From: Microbacterium oxydans
GTDB lineage: Bacteria; Actinomycetota; Actinomycetes; Actinomycetales; Microbacteriaceae
Reading direction: 5' to 3'
DNA length: 64,000 nucleotides
Assembly: GCF_026559675.1 (NCBI RefSeq)
Contig: NZ_CP092891.1
Span: forward strand, 2,046,001 to 2,110,000
Shown: piece after piece, positions 10,649 through 18,969 of the stretch
Layout: every line of letters starts with the position of its first letter
Numbering within the stretch: position 1 is the first letter of the stretch
The notes under the pieces: generated by a model
Databases searched by the model: none
Seen by the model: only the letters and a program-made list of their open reading frames with translations
Told to the model about the DNA's origin: nothing
Position numbers and translations under genes: made by a program

Positions 10649-10718
10649 ACACTAGTAAGACCCTTGTCAAGTCCAGTGCTCGAAAACACTGATTGACAAC
10701 GGGTCAGAGTCCTAGTAT
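10649..10718. repeat. Large imperfect inverted repeat upstream of sigA
   Basis: Left arm 10649-10678 (containing CCCTTGTCAAGTCCAGTG) and right arm 10687-10718 (containing CACTGATTGACAACGGG) are imperfect complements; the similarity continues outward through GGGTC to CTAGT on both sides. Each arm carries a TTGACA pointing outward, one towards sigA and one towards the PAC2 gene. No well-spaced -10 is evident for either. The rest of the 168-bp gap shows nothing else. Confidence 0.6.
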
Positions 10719-10771
10719 CGCACACGTGTGGCGATGCGGACGCATTCCGACGAAGTTCGCTCCGATCGGCG

Positions 10772-11713
10772 TCAGCCGCGACCCGGCTTGTCCTCATCAC
10801 CCGAGGGCCGGGAGGCGAGGTAGCGCTCGAGTTCGGCCGCCAGCTCGTCGGCGCTGGGCAGGTCGCGCTCGCTGAATCCGCCCTCGTCGTAGGTCCCGTC
10901 GTCGGGGTTGCGCCCTGCCATGTAGGCGTCGTAGCGGCGCTCGAGGTTGTGCACCATCTGCTGGAGCTCGTCGTTGCCGGCGACCTGCTCGTCGACGCGG
11001 GAGAGGTAGTCCTCGCGGCGCTCCTGCACGGCGTCGAGCATCAGCACGAGGCCCGTGGACGCCATCAGTCGTTCAGCCGCGGCGATGACCGCGTCCGGGT
11101 TCTCGGTCTCGGCGAGGTAGTGGGGAACGAGCAGCACGAAGCCCACGGCGCGGTCGCCGCGCTCGACGAAGCGGAACTCGAGGAGGTGGCCCGCGGTCGC
11201 CGGCACCTGCGTGCGCGGCCGCCACACCGAATGCGCCACGGTGAGCTCCCGGCGGTTGCCGCTGACCGTGGTGCCGATCGGGCGCGTGTGGGGAACGGGC
11301 ATGGCGATCGAGTGCACCCAGTGCAGACCCGACACCTCGAACTCGCTGGCGAGGGCGAGGACCGTGCTCGCGAAGACGTTCCAGGCGAAGTCCGGCTCGT
11401 AGCCGGCCAGCAGCAGGAAGGGGCGCCCCAGGGCGTCCGTCGCGAGCGAGAGCTCGAGACGCGGCGGCCGGAACTCGGTGAGGTGGTCCTGATCGAACGA
11501 GATCACCGGACGGCGCGCGCGGTAGTCGAGGAGCACGTCGTTGTCGAAGACGACGATCGGCTCCGGAGAAGCGGTCTCCCGGAGGTGGTCGATCAGTCCG
11601 GAGACCGCGCTCCCCGCATCCGTGAAACCGGTGAGCAGCAGCACCAGCGGAAGGCCGTGCGGCACCTCGGGCGCATTCGCGACGCGTTCGTGGATCTCAC
11701 CGGAGAAGGGCAT
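10772..11713 (-). CDS. PAC2 family protein (proteasome-assembly-chaperone-like)
   Basis: 313-residue actinobacterial PAC2-fold protein. Core features are VLLLTGFTDAGSAVSGLIDHL near residue 25 and the HYLAETENPDAVIAAAERL region near residue 200; the C-terminus is acidic and Arg-rich. These proteins are widespread next to pepA in actinobacteria but their biochemical role is not established. ATG at 11713 lies 6 nt after TAGCAT, so the mRNA is probably leaderless. Divergent from pepA. Confidence 0.8.
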   Translation of the reverse strand: MPFSGEIHERVANAPEVPHGLPLVLLLTGFTDAGSAVSGLIDHLRETASPEPIVVFDNDVLLDYRARRPVISFDQDHLTEFRPPRLELSLATDALGRPFLLLAGYEPDFAWNVFASTVLALASEFEVSGLHWVHSIAMPVPHTRPIGTTVSGNRRELTVAHSVWRPRTQVPATAGHLLEFRFVERGDRAVGFVLLVPHYLAETENPDAVIAAAERLMASTGLVLMLDAVQERREDYLSRVDEQVAGNDELQQMVHNLERRYDAYMAGRNPDDGTYDEGGFSERDLPSADELAAELERYLASRPSGDEDKPGRG

Positions 11714-11719
11714 GTCTCC

Positions 11720-11725
11720 ATGCTA
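11720..11725 (-). promoter_or_regulatory. -10 box of the PAC2 gene (leaderless)
   Basis: TAGCAT on the minus strand, 6 nt from the ATG at 11713; no ribosome-binding sequence fits between them. Confidence 0.5.
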
Positions 11726-11814
11726 CGAGCAGGTCCGGACGAGGGGGCGCGGCGCATCATGCTGAGAGCGAACACGCGCAGGGAGGGCGCGCGACCATGC
11801 TGCGGCGAAGATCC

Positions 11815-11820
11815 TAGGAT
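11815..11820 (+). promoter_or_regulatory. -10 box of pepA (leaderless)
   Basis: TAGGAT followed by 6 nt and the pepA ATG at 11827. Confidence 0.5.
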
Positions 11821-11826
11821 GGAAGC

Positions 11827-13299
11827 ATGACGCTTCCCGTGCTCTCGCACACCACCGATCAGTTCCCCGGAAGCGCTGCAGATGCCGCAGTGCTCGTCGT
11901 CTCCACTCTCACCGAGTCGGCGGAATCGCTGGCCGCCTATCCCGGCCTCGCCGACGCGCTGGCCGGCATCGGGTTCACCGGCTCGGCAGGGTCCTTCACC
12001 CGCGTGTACGCACCGGAGGTGACGTCCCTGCCCTTCGCCGTGGTCGGTGCGGGCGACAAGCCGGATGCCGCCGCGATCCGCAACGCCGCCGGCGTGGCCC
12101 TCCGCACGCTCACCGGATTCGACACCGTGTCGCTCGCTCTCGCCGACGGCCTCGAGCCGTTCGCCGCCGCCGCTGCCGAGGGCGCCGTGCTCGGTGGTCA
12201 TCGATTCGACGGCTACCGCACCGAGAAGGGGAAGACCCGGGCGACCGCGGTCACCCTCCACGCTGCTCTCGACGATGCGGACGCGACGCACGCGCAGGTG
12301 ATCGGCGACGCCGTCGCCCTCATCAAGGACCTCGTGAACGTGCCCGCCGAGTGGCAGAGCCCCGCTCAGCTCGCGGAGAGCGCCGCGGAGAGCGTCGCGG
12401 ACCTCGACGTCACGGTGGAGATCCTCGACGAGAAGGCTCTCGCCGAGCAGGGCTTCGGCGGCATCCTCGGCGTGGGTCAGGGGTCCGACCGTCCTCCGCG
12501 CCTGGTGCGTCTGGACTACGCCCCCGCCGGTGCCGCCCGTCACATCGCGCTGGTCGGGAAGGGCATCACCTTCGACACCGGCGGTCTCTCGCTGAAGCCC
12601 GCCGCGTCCATGGTCGGGATGAAGTTCGACATGGCCGGAGCCGCCACCTCCCTCGCCGCGCTCCGTGCGATCGCCGCGCTGGAGCTCCCGGTGCACGTGA
12701 CGGCCTGGCTGTGCATCACGGACAACATGCCCTCCGGCCGCGCGCTGCGCCCCGGCGACGTGATCCGCATCCTCGACGGCACGACCGTCGAGGTGCAGAA
12801 CACGGATGCCGAGGGCCGCCTGGTGCTCGCCGACGGACTGGTCGCCGCGAGCCGCGATCAGCCCGACGTGATCATCGACGTCGCCACGCTCACGGGTGCG
12901 ATCGTCGCCGCCCTGGGGCACCGGCACACGGGCGTGTTCGGCGACGACGACACGGTCGCCGAGTTCCTCACCGCCACCGAGCAGGTCGCCGAGCCGGCCT
13001 GGCACATGCCCCTGCCGGCGTACATGGAGGAGTCGCTCGAGTCCCCCATCGCCGACCTGCAGAACGCGAACATGGGCGACCGGATGGGTGGCGCGTCGTT
13101 CGCCGGCCTCTTCCTGCGCCGCTTCGTCGGACGCACCTCCGAGGCCGAGGACGCCCCGCGCATCCCCTGGGTACACCTCGACATCGCCGGTTCCGGCGAG
13201 CACGGCGGATCGCCGTACGGCTTCACCGAGAAGGGCCCCACGGGGGCGATGGTCCGATCGATCGTCGCCTTCGCCGCAGCATCCCACAAGGAGGCATGA
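11827..13299 (+). CDS. pepA: Leucyl aminopeptidase (M17 family)
   Basis: 490-residue cytosolic M17 aminopeptidase that removes N-terminal hydrophobic residues using two metal ions. The catalytic domain begins near residue 180. VGKGITFDTGG gives the metal-binding lysine and aspartate, KFDMAGAA the next aspartate, NMPSGRALRPGD is typical, and NTDAEGRLVLAD supplies the last acidic ligands and the arginine. The N-terminal macro-like domain (residues 1-170) is divergent, as is usual. It is 3 nt upstream of lpd, and the lpd ribosome site lies inside its last codons, so the two are probably cotranscribed. Confidence 0.93.
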   Translation: MTLPVLSHTTDQFPGSAADAAVLVVSTLTESAESLAAYPGLADALAGIGFTGSAGSFTRVYAPEVTSLPFAVVGAGDKPDAAAIRNAAGVALRTLTGFDTVSLALADGLEPFAAAAAEGAVLGGHRFDGYRTEKGKTRATAVTLHAALDDADATHAQVIGDAVALIKDLVNVPAEWQSPAQLAESAAESVADLDVTVEILDEKALAEQGFGGILGVGQGSDRPPRLVRLDYAPAGAARHIALVGKGITFDTGGLSLKPAASMVGMKFDMAGAATSLAALRAIAALELPVHVTAWLCITDNMPSGRALRPGDVIRILDGTTVEVQNTDAEGRLVLADGLVAASRDQPDVIIDVATLTGAIVAALGHRHTGVFGDDDTVAEFLTATEQVAEPAWHMPLPAYMEESLESPIADLQNANMGDRMGGASFAGLFLRRFVGRTSEAEDAPRIPWVHLDIAGSGEHGGSPYGFTEKGPTGAMVRSIVAFAAASHKEA

Positions 13300-13302
13300 C
13301 AC

Positions 13303-14676
13303 ATGACAACCCACACCTTCGACATCGTCGTCCTGGGCGGCGGCAGCGGCGGCTACGCCGCGGCGCTGCGTGCGAGTGAGCTCGGCAAGTCCGTCGCCCT
13401 GATCGAGAAGGACAAGGTCGGCGGCACCTGCCTGCACCGCGGCTGCATCCCGACCAAGGCGCTGCTGCACGCGGCGGAGGTCGCCGAGCACGTGCGCGAC
13501 GCCGCATCCGTCGGCGTGACCGCGACGCTCGAGGGCATCGATCCCGCCGGCGTCCGCGCGTACCGCGAAGGGATCGTCGCGAAGAAGTTCAAGGGTCTCG
13601 AGGGGCTCGTCAAGGCCCGCGGCATCACCACCGTCGCCGGACTCGGCCGGCTCAACCCCGACCACAGCGTCAGCGTCGGCGACGACGTGTACGTGGGCGC
13701 GGACGTCATCCTCGCCACCGGTTCCTACAGCCGCTCACTGCCCGGCCTCGAGATCGGCGGGCGCATCCTCACGAGCGAGCAGGCCCTCGCCCTCGACGTC
13801 ATCCCGGAGCGGGTGCTCATCCTCGGCGGCGGCGTGATCGGCGTCGAGTTCGCCAGCGTCTGGCGCTCCTTCGGCTCCGAGGTCACGATCATCGAGGCGC
13901 TGCCGCACCTCGTCCCGAACGAGGACATCGCCCTCAGCAAGGGCCTGGAGCGGGCGTTCCGTCGTCGCGGCATCCAGTACTCCCTCGGCACACGATTCCA
14001 GAACGCGGTCCAGGACGACACGTCCGTCACCGTCACCCTGGAAGACGGCAAGGAGTTCACGGCCGACTACCTCCTCGTGGCGGTCGGACGCGGCCCCGTC
14101 ACGGCCGACCTCGGCTTCGAGGAGGCCGGCGTCGTCCTCGACCGCGGCTTCGTGACGGTCGACGAGGACCTGCGCACCGGCGTCCCCGGTGTGTGGGCCG
14201 TCGGCGACATCGTGCCCGGCCTCCAGCTCGCGCACCGCGGCTTCCAGCAGGGCATCGCCGTCGCGGAGCGGATCGCGGGACTCTCCCCCGCCAACATCCC
14301 CGACGTGCAGATCCCGAAGGTGACCTACTCCAGCCCCGAGGTCGCCTCGGTCGGCGTGACCGAGGAAGCCGCCGTCGCCGAGCACGGCGCGGACGCGGTC
14401 GTGGCGTACGAGTACAACCTCGCCGGGAACGGCAAGAGCGAGATCATCGGGACGAGCGGACTCGTCAAGGTGGTCCGCCTCAAGGACGGCCCCGTCGTCG
14501 GTGTCCACCTCCTCGGCGATCGCGTCGGAGAGCTCATCACCGAGGGCCAGCTCGCCGTCGCCTGGGAAGCGCACCCCGAGGACATCGCCCCCCTGATCCA
14601 TGCCCACCCGACCCAGAGCGAGGCCCTCGGCGAGGCCTTCCTCGCCCTGGCCGGCAAGCCCCTGCACGCCCTCTGA
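13303..14676 (+). CDS. lpd: Dihydrolipoyl dehydrogenase (E3)
   Basis: 457-residue FAD-dependent disulfide oxidoreductase that reoxidises the lipoyl arms of 2-oxoacid dehydrogenases with NAD+. The FAD site is VVLGGGSGGYAAALRA; the redox disulfide is in GGTCLHRGCIPTKALL; the NAD site is ILGGGVIGVEFASVW; the second FAD motif is GVWAVGDIV; the catalytic His-Glu pair is in HAHPTQSEALGEAF. Start ATG at 13303 with AAGGAGG 8 nt upstream, inside the end of pepA. Followed after 65 bp by its E2 partner gene. Confidence 0.94.
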   Translation: MTTHTFDIVVLGGGSGGYAAALRASELGKSVALIEKDKVGGTCLHRGCIPTKALLHAAEVAEHVRDAASVGVTATLEGIDPAGVRAYREGIVAKKFKGLEGLVKARGITTVAGLGRLNPDHSVSVGDDVYVGADVILATGSYSRSLPGLEIGGRILTSEQALALDVIPERVLILGGGVIGVEFASVWRSFGSEVTIIEALPHLVPNEDIALSKGLERAFRRRGIQYSLGTRFQNAVQDDTSVTVTLEDGKEFTADYLLVAVGRGPVTADLGFEEAGVVLDRGFVTVDEDLRTGVPGVWAVGDIVPGLQLAHRGFQQGIAVAERIAGLSPANIPDVQIPKVTYSSPEVASVGVTEEAAVAEHGADAVVAYEYNLAGNGKSEIIGTSGLVKVVRLKDGPVVGVHLLGDRVGELITEGQLAVAWEAHPEDIAPLIHAHPTQSEALGEAFLALAGKPLHAL

Positions 14677-14699
14677 GCACCAACCGGTGCCCGAGTCAC

Positions 14700-14705
14700 T
14701 AAGCT
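14700..14705 (+). promoter_or_regulatory. Probable -10 box for sucB
   Basis: TAAGCT in the lpd-sucB gap, giving a start near 14713 and a leader of about 30 nt that contains AAGGAG 8 nt before the ATG. sucB can thus be expressed apart from lpd. A short GCACC-AACC-GGTGC hairpin lies just upstream (14677-14690). Confidence 0.45.
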
Positions 14706-14741
14706 AGACAAGCGTCATACAACCTTGAAGGAGACTCAGTC

Positions 14742-16529
14742 ATGAGCACATCCGTCGTCCTCCCCGCTCTCGGCGAGAGCGTCACAGAGGGTACGGTCAC
14801 CCGCTGGCTCAAGCAGGTGGGAGACACCGTGCAGGCGGATGAGGGCCTGCTCGAGATCTCGACCGACAAGGTCGACACCGAGATCCCCTCCCCCGTCAGC
14901 GGCGTCATCGAGGAGATCCTCGTGGCCGAAGACGAGACCGTCGAGGTCGGCGCGCTTCTCGCCCGCATCGGCGACGGCAGCAGCGCGGCACCCGCCGAGG
15001 ATGCCCCTGCCGCCGCGGCGCCTGCCGCCGAGGCCGCACCGGCTCCCGAGGCTGCACCGGCTCCCGAGGCTGCACCGGCTCCCGAGGCTGCACCGGCCGA
15101 GCCCGCACCCGCCGCAGAGGCTCCGGCTCCCGCCGCCGATTCCGCGCCCGCCGGCGATGCGACCGACATCGTTCTCCCCGAGCTGGGTGAGAGCGTCACC
15201 GAGGGCACCGTGACCCGCTGGCTGAAGCAGGTCGGCGACAGCATCGAGGTCGACGAGGCCCTCCTCGAGATCTCCACCGACAAGGTCGACACCGAGATCC
15301 CGTCGCCGGTCGCCGGCGTTCTCCAGGAGATCGTCGCCGGTGAGGACGAGACCGTCGAGGTCGGCGCCGTCCTGGCCCGCGTCGGCTCCGGTGCTGCACC
15401 GGCTGCCGCCGCTCCGGCTCCCGCCGCTGAGGCACCCGCCGCACCGGCACCTGCTGCTGAGGCTCCGGCTGCACCGGCACCCGCCGCTGCTCCGGCCGCA
15501 CCGGCTCCTGCTGCGGCTCCGGCACCCGCCGCCCCGGCTCCGGCTGCTCCGGCACCTGCTGCTGCTCCGGCACCTGCTGCCGCCGCTGCTCCGGCCGAGT
15601 CGAAGCTGGCACTCCCGACCGAGAACGACAACCTGTACGTGACGCCGCTCGTGCGTCGCCTGGCTTCCCAGCAGGGCGTGGATCTGGCCTCCGTCACCGG
15701 AACCGGTGTGGGCGGTCGCATCCGCAAGGAAGACGTCCTCAAGGCTGCGGAGACCGCGTCGGCAGCACCGGCTGCGGCGGCGGCTCCCGCTCCTGCCCCG
15801 CTCGAGGTCTCCCCGCTGCGCGGCACCACTCAGCCGATGTCGCGTCTGCGCAAGGTCCTCGCCAAGCGTGCGGTGGAGTCGATGCAGCAGACGGCCCAGC
15901 TGACCACGGTCGTCGAGGTCGATGTCACGGCCCTCGCCGAGTACCGCGACAGCGTGAAGGCGTCGTTCCTGGAGAAGACGGGCGACAAGCTCTCCTTCCT
16001 GCCGTTCTTCGCCCTCGCGACCGCGGAGGCCCTCCAGTCGTTCCCGATCGTGAACGCGACGGTCGACGGCGAGAACATCGTCTACCCCGCCAGCGAGAAC
16101 GTCTCGATCGCGGTCGACACCGAGCGCGGTCTGCTCACCCCCGTGCTGCGTGACGCCGCGTCGAAGAACATCGCGCAGATCGCACACGAGATCGCCGACC
16201 TGGCCGCCCGGACCCGCGACAACAAGCTGAAGCCCGACGAGCTCGCCGGTGGCACGTTCACGCTGACCAACACCGGTTCGCGTGGCGCACTGTTCGACAC
16301 TCCCGTCGTCTTCCTGCCGCAGTCCGCGATCCTCGGCACGGGCACGGTCGTCAAGCGTCCGGGCCTGGTCAAGGTCGGCGGCGCAGACGCGATCGCCATC
16401 CGGTCCTACGTGTACCTCGCGCTCTCGTACGACCACCGGATCATCGACGGTGCCGACGCGGCTCGCTTCCTGGGTGCCGTGAAGGCTCGCCTCGAATCGG
16501 CCCAGTTCGCCTCGCAGCTCGGCGCCTGA
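14742..16529 (+). CDS. sucB: Dihydrolipoyllysine acyltransferase (E2) with two lipoyl domains
   Basis: 595-residue E2. Two nearly identical lipoyl domains carry lipoylation lysines K43 and K181 (both in [13 protein letters not shown]); they are joined by Ala-Pro linkers (about 80-140 and 217-287). The E3-binding domain lies at about 298-335 ([15 protein letters not shown]), and the catalytic domain runs from 355, with the active-site histidine in [15 protein letters not shown]. It is usually named SucB, but in Corynebacterium and Mycobacterium this protein is the pyruvate dehydrogenase E2 (DlaT/AceF), and the matching E1 (aceE) is in this window at 46.5 kb. The linker DNA contains near-perfect 18-nt repeats (15037-15096). 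Confidence 0.9.
   Translation: MSTSVVLPALGESVTEGTVTRWLKQVGDTVQADEGLLEISTDKVDTEIPSPVSGVIEEILVAEDETVEVGALLARIGDGSSAAPAEDAPAAAAPAAEAAPAPEAAPAPEAAPAPEAAPAEPAPAAEAPAPAADSAPAGDATDIVLPELGESVTEGTVTRWLKQVGDSIEVDEALLEISTDKVDTEIPSPVAGVLQEIVAGEDETVEVGAVLARVGSGAAPAAAAPAPAAEAPAAPAPAAEAPAAPAPAAAPAAPAPAAAPAPAAPAPAAPAPAAAPAPAAAAAPAESKLALPTENDNLYVTPLVRRLASQQGVDLASVTGTGVGGRIRKEDVLKAAETASAAPAAAAAPAPAPLEVSPLRGTTQPMSRLRKVLAKRAVESMQQTAQLTTVVEVDVTALAEYRDSVKASFLEKTGDKLSFLPFFALATAEALQSFPIVNATVDGENIVYPASENVSIAVDTERGLLTPVLRDAASKNIAQIAHEIADLAARTRDNKLKPDELAGGTFTLTNTGSRGALFDTPVVFLPQSAILGTGTVVKRPGLVKVGGADAIAIRSYVYLALSYDHRIIDGADAARFLGAVKARLESAQFASQLGA
15037..15096 (+). repeat. Short tandem repeats encoding Ala-Pro linker
   Basis: GCACCGGCTCCCGAGGCT is repeated about three times in phase with the reading frame inside the first interdomain linker of the E2 gene. 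Length variation between strains is likely here. Confidence 0.75.
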
Positions 16530-16538
16530 CCCGAGAGA

Positions 16539-18017
16539 TCATCCTGGCTGGTCCGCGACGTCATAGACGTCGCGGACCAGCCATTTCTCTTGCACCCGGA
16601 TGAGGACGAGCATCAGGCGCTCCTGAGGCGTGGGGTCGCCCTCGTCCGAGGCACCGCCGCCGGTGAGTCGGACCACGGCGACGTCCCCGTACTCATCGAC
16701 CAGCTCGAAGGCGGCCCTGCGCCGGTCCACGGATTCGAGCGCGTCCAGGACGCCCTCTGAGCCCGGCGCGACACCGCCCGCACACGAGAGATCGCCCACG
16801 GCACGGCACTCCGCGATCGTTCCCAGAAGGGCGGACGCAGCCGCCTGCGGATCATCGTCGGCCGGCTCGCCCTGGCGCGTCTGCTCCGGGGATTCCGTGA
16901 CGGCGTCATCCTCGCCGGCACGCTCCTCCGTGTCCGGCTTCTTCGACGGCGCCACGTCGCCCTCGCCAGCAGGCGGTGAGCTCGTCGGCTCTCGACGCGG
17001 GGTGTCCGCGGCCTCGCCCGACGTCCCGCCGTCCGGCCAGAGCAGTCCGGCGGCGAGCACGATCCCGGCGGCCGCCGCCGCGACGATCAAGGACGTGCGA
17101 CGCCGATGCCCCCGAACGGGCGCGGGCTCTGATCCAGATATCGCTCGACGGCCCGTGATCGCACCACGAAACGCGACCGCGCGAGCGAGACCCGCCCCGA
17201 CGGCAGCACCCACCGCTCCGCCGAATGCCCGAACGCGATCGACGACGCCCCGGCCCGGCCGAGAAGGCACGCGATCCGCCCGCAGTCGCTGCCGGCCCTG
17301 CGGAGTCTCGGTCTCGCGCACACCCGCGGCCCGTGCGACCTCCCGCGCGCGCTCCGGCACGGACATCCCCCGGTCGAGCGGCTGGGGCGAGGCGACCTCC
17401 AGCAGCTCGCGCTCCCACGCCTCGAGGAGCTTGCGCGGAAGACGCGGCTGCGCGTTGGCCTTCTCCATGCCACGCTGCACCGCACCGAGCGCACGGGTCA
17501 GTACCTTGTCCCGACTGTCCCCTGCCAGGCGGGCGATGATCTCCCCGGCGCCCGCCCGGATGTCCGACCCCTCCCCGAACACGAAGACCGGTCTTCCACC
17601 GTCCGTCAGCCACCAGACACCGCTGCGCGTCTCCTCGAAGCCCGCCCCGACCTCGTCGAGACCGCGCAGCAGACTGATGACGAGGGTGCAGCACTCCCCC
17701 GGCGTGAGCGCGGCTCCGCCAGCAGCGCGGCGCACCAGGAACCCCAGCACCCGGTCCGTGCACCACGGGAGCAGCACGTCCTGCCCTCCGCCGCGCCTGC
17801 TGACGTCGAAGGGCGCGGCGACGTGCTCCGCACCGGCGTACCGCCACCCCACCCACCCGCCGAGCGCCGCCGCATCCACCCGCACCGCCACGGCGTCGCC
17901 CGCCGTGACGAGTGTGCCGGCGAACGGCCCCTCCGTGCGATCGAGGGCACGCACCACCCGATGCGCCCGCGAGAGGAGCGCCGTCTCCCGACCGTCATCG
18001 CTGTCGACATCTGCCAT
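16539..18017 (-). CDS. Membrane protein with degenerate kinase-like cytoplasmic part and extracellular domain
   Basis: 492 residues, not assigned to a named family with certainty. Residues 10-165 resemble a decayed Ser/Thr kinase lobe (DVLLPWC, GGAALTPGECCTLVISLLRGLDE, GVWWLTDGGRPVFVFGEG) but have no HRD or DFG catalytic motif. A Pro/Arg-rich stretch follows; residues 308-327 form one membrane helix. An acidic Ser/Pro linker leads to an outside domain of about 110 residues that looks NTF2-like (FELVDEYGDVAVVRLTGGG...EKWLVRDVYDV). I start at the ATG at 18017; the open frame extends to 18185 but into the promoter of the divergent gene. It occupies the place of lipB-lipA in related islands. Function unknown. 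Confidence 0.55.
   Translation of the reverse strand: MADVDSDDGRETALLSRAHRVVRALDRTEGPFAGTLVTAGDAVAVRVDAAALGGWVGWRYAGAEHVAAPFDVSRRGGGQDVLLPWCTDRVLGFLVRRAAGGAALTPGECCTLVISLLRGLDEVGAGFEETRSGVWWLTDGGRPVFVFGEGSDIRAGAGEIIARLAGDSRDKVLTRALGAVQRGMEKANAQPRLPRKLLEAWERELLEVASPQPLDRGMSVPERAREVARAAGVRETETPQGRQRLRADRVPSRPGRGVVDRVRAFGGAVGAAVGAGLARAVAFRGAITGRRAISGSEPAPVRGHRRRTSLIVAAAAAGIVLAAGLLWPDGGTSGEAADTPRREPTSSPPAGEGDVAPSKKPDTEERAGEDDAVTESPEQTRQGEPADDDPQAAASALLGTIAECRAVGDLSCAGGVAPGSEGVLDALESVDRRRAAFELVDEYGDVAVVRLTGGGASDEGDPTPQERLMLVLIRVQEKWLVRDVYDVADQPG
16545..16583. terminator. Terminator of sucB, embedded in the neighbouring coding region
   Basis: Perfect 18-bp stem (TGGCTGGTCCGCGACGTC) with an ATA loop, followed by TTTCTCTT on the plus strand. 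The whole hairpin also encodes the last residues (RDVYDVADQPG) of the convergent gene. Confidence 0.8.
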
Positions 18018-18165
18018 GCGCCCATCACAGCGCACCGGACCGGACCCGCCGTCGCGTTCCGAGCCGACGCGAACAGATTCCGCCCGCGTCGTGAATGTGC
18101 AGGAGGAGTGCACACCCTCACTCCGCTCCGCGCGAACGACGGCATCAGGAACGCCGCGGACTCGG

Positions 18166-18171
18166 TAGGCT
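18166..18171 (+). promoter_or_regulatory. -10 box of the DUF4191 gene (leaderless)
   Basis: TAGGCT followed by 7 nt and the ATG at 18179. Confidence 0.55.
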
Positions 18172-18178
18172 GGTCCCC

Positions 18179-18889
18179 ATGGCAAAGCGTGCTCCTGAAC
18201 CCGAAAAGCGTCCTGGGTTCTTCTCCCAGATCAAGTCCCTCTTCCGGTTCACACGTGAGGCCTACTCGTGGCTGCCCTGGGCGCAGGCCGCGATCCTCAT
18301 CGGCGGTGTCCTGCTCGGCCTCGTCGCCGGCTACCTCATCCCCCCGTTCCAGATCTGGACCCTCGTCCTCTGGGGCATCACGGGTCTGATGCTGGGTATC
18401 CTCGGCGCCCTCTTCCTCATGACGCGACTGTCGACGTCTGCCATGTACACGAAGATCGACGGCATGCCCGGTGCCACGGGCCATGTCCTGAGCACGAGCC
18501 TCGGTCGCAGCTGGCAGGCGTCGGAGACGCCCGTCGGCATCAACCCGAAGACGCAGGAGGCCGTGTACCGCACGATCGGCCGCGGTGGCATCGTGGTCAT
18601 CGGCGAAGGAGCACGCGGCCGTCTCACGCGTCTCGTCAACGAGGAGCGCAGCAAGGCGCAGCGCGTCGCGCACGGCGTCCCCATCACCGTCCTCTACGTC
18701 GGACACGGTGACGACGAGGTCGCGATCGCCGACCTCGCCAAGACCATCAAGAAGCTGCCGAAGGCGATCGACAAGGCCACCATGGCCGCCGTCATCCGCC
18801 GCGTGGACTCGGTGTCGCAGTCGCTGTCCTCGCTGCCGATCCCGAAGGGCATCGACCCCACGAAGGTGCGCTCGCAGCGTCCTCGTTGA
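18179..18889 (+). CDS. DUF4191 family membrane protein
   Basis: 236-residue actinobacterial DUF4191 protein. A basic N-terminus (MAKRAPEPEKRPGF) is followed by two membrane helices at about 38-60 and 66-85, then a cytoplasmic domain with SLGRSWQASETPVGINPKTQEAVYR split around residue 120 and VVIGEGARGRL. In mycobacteria and streptomycetes the same gene lies between lipA and an RDD protein upstream of glnA; here it is also close to both an RDD protein and glnA. Function unknown. The ATG was chosen because it sits 7 nt behind a -10 box; a longer frame to 18095 has no support. Confidence 0.85.
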   Translation: MAKRAPEPEKRPGFFSQIKSLFRFTREAYSWLPWAQAAILIGGVLLGLVAGYLIPPFQIWTLVLWGITGLMLGILGALFLMTRLSTSAMYTKIDGMPGATGHVLSTSLGRSWQASETPVGINPKTQEAVYRTIGRGGIVVIGEGARGRLTRLVNEERSKAQRVAHGVPITVLYVGHGDDEVAIADLAKTIKKLPKAIDKATMAAVIRRVDSVSQSLSSLPIPKGIDPTKVRSQRPR

Positions 18890-18908
18890 GTCCCGACTCC
18901 GCAGCAGC

Positions 18909-18951
18909 AGAGAGCGCGGCCGTCATCGTCTGAGGAGCGGCCGCGCTCTCT
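18909..18951. terminator. Bidirectional terminator
   Basis: 14-bp perfect stem (AGAGAGCGCGGCCG) with a 15-nt loop, followed by TTTCG, between DUF4191 and convergent rimK. Confidence 0.8.
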
Positions 18952-18969
18952 TTCGTCACGCCGTGCGCG

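Noticed and set aside
15037..15620. Repetitive DNA in sucB that could look like a repeat array
   Set aside because: It is in frame and encodes Ala-Pro interdomain linkers; there is no CRISPR-like spacer pattern. No CRISPR array was seen in the window.
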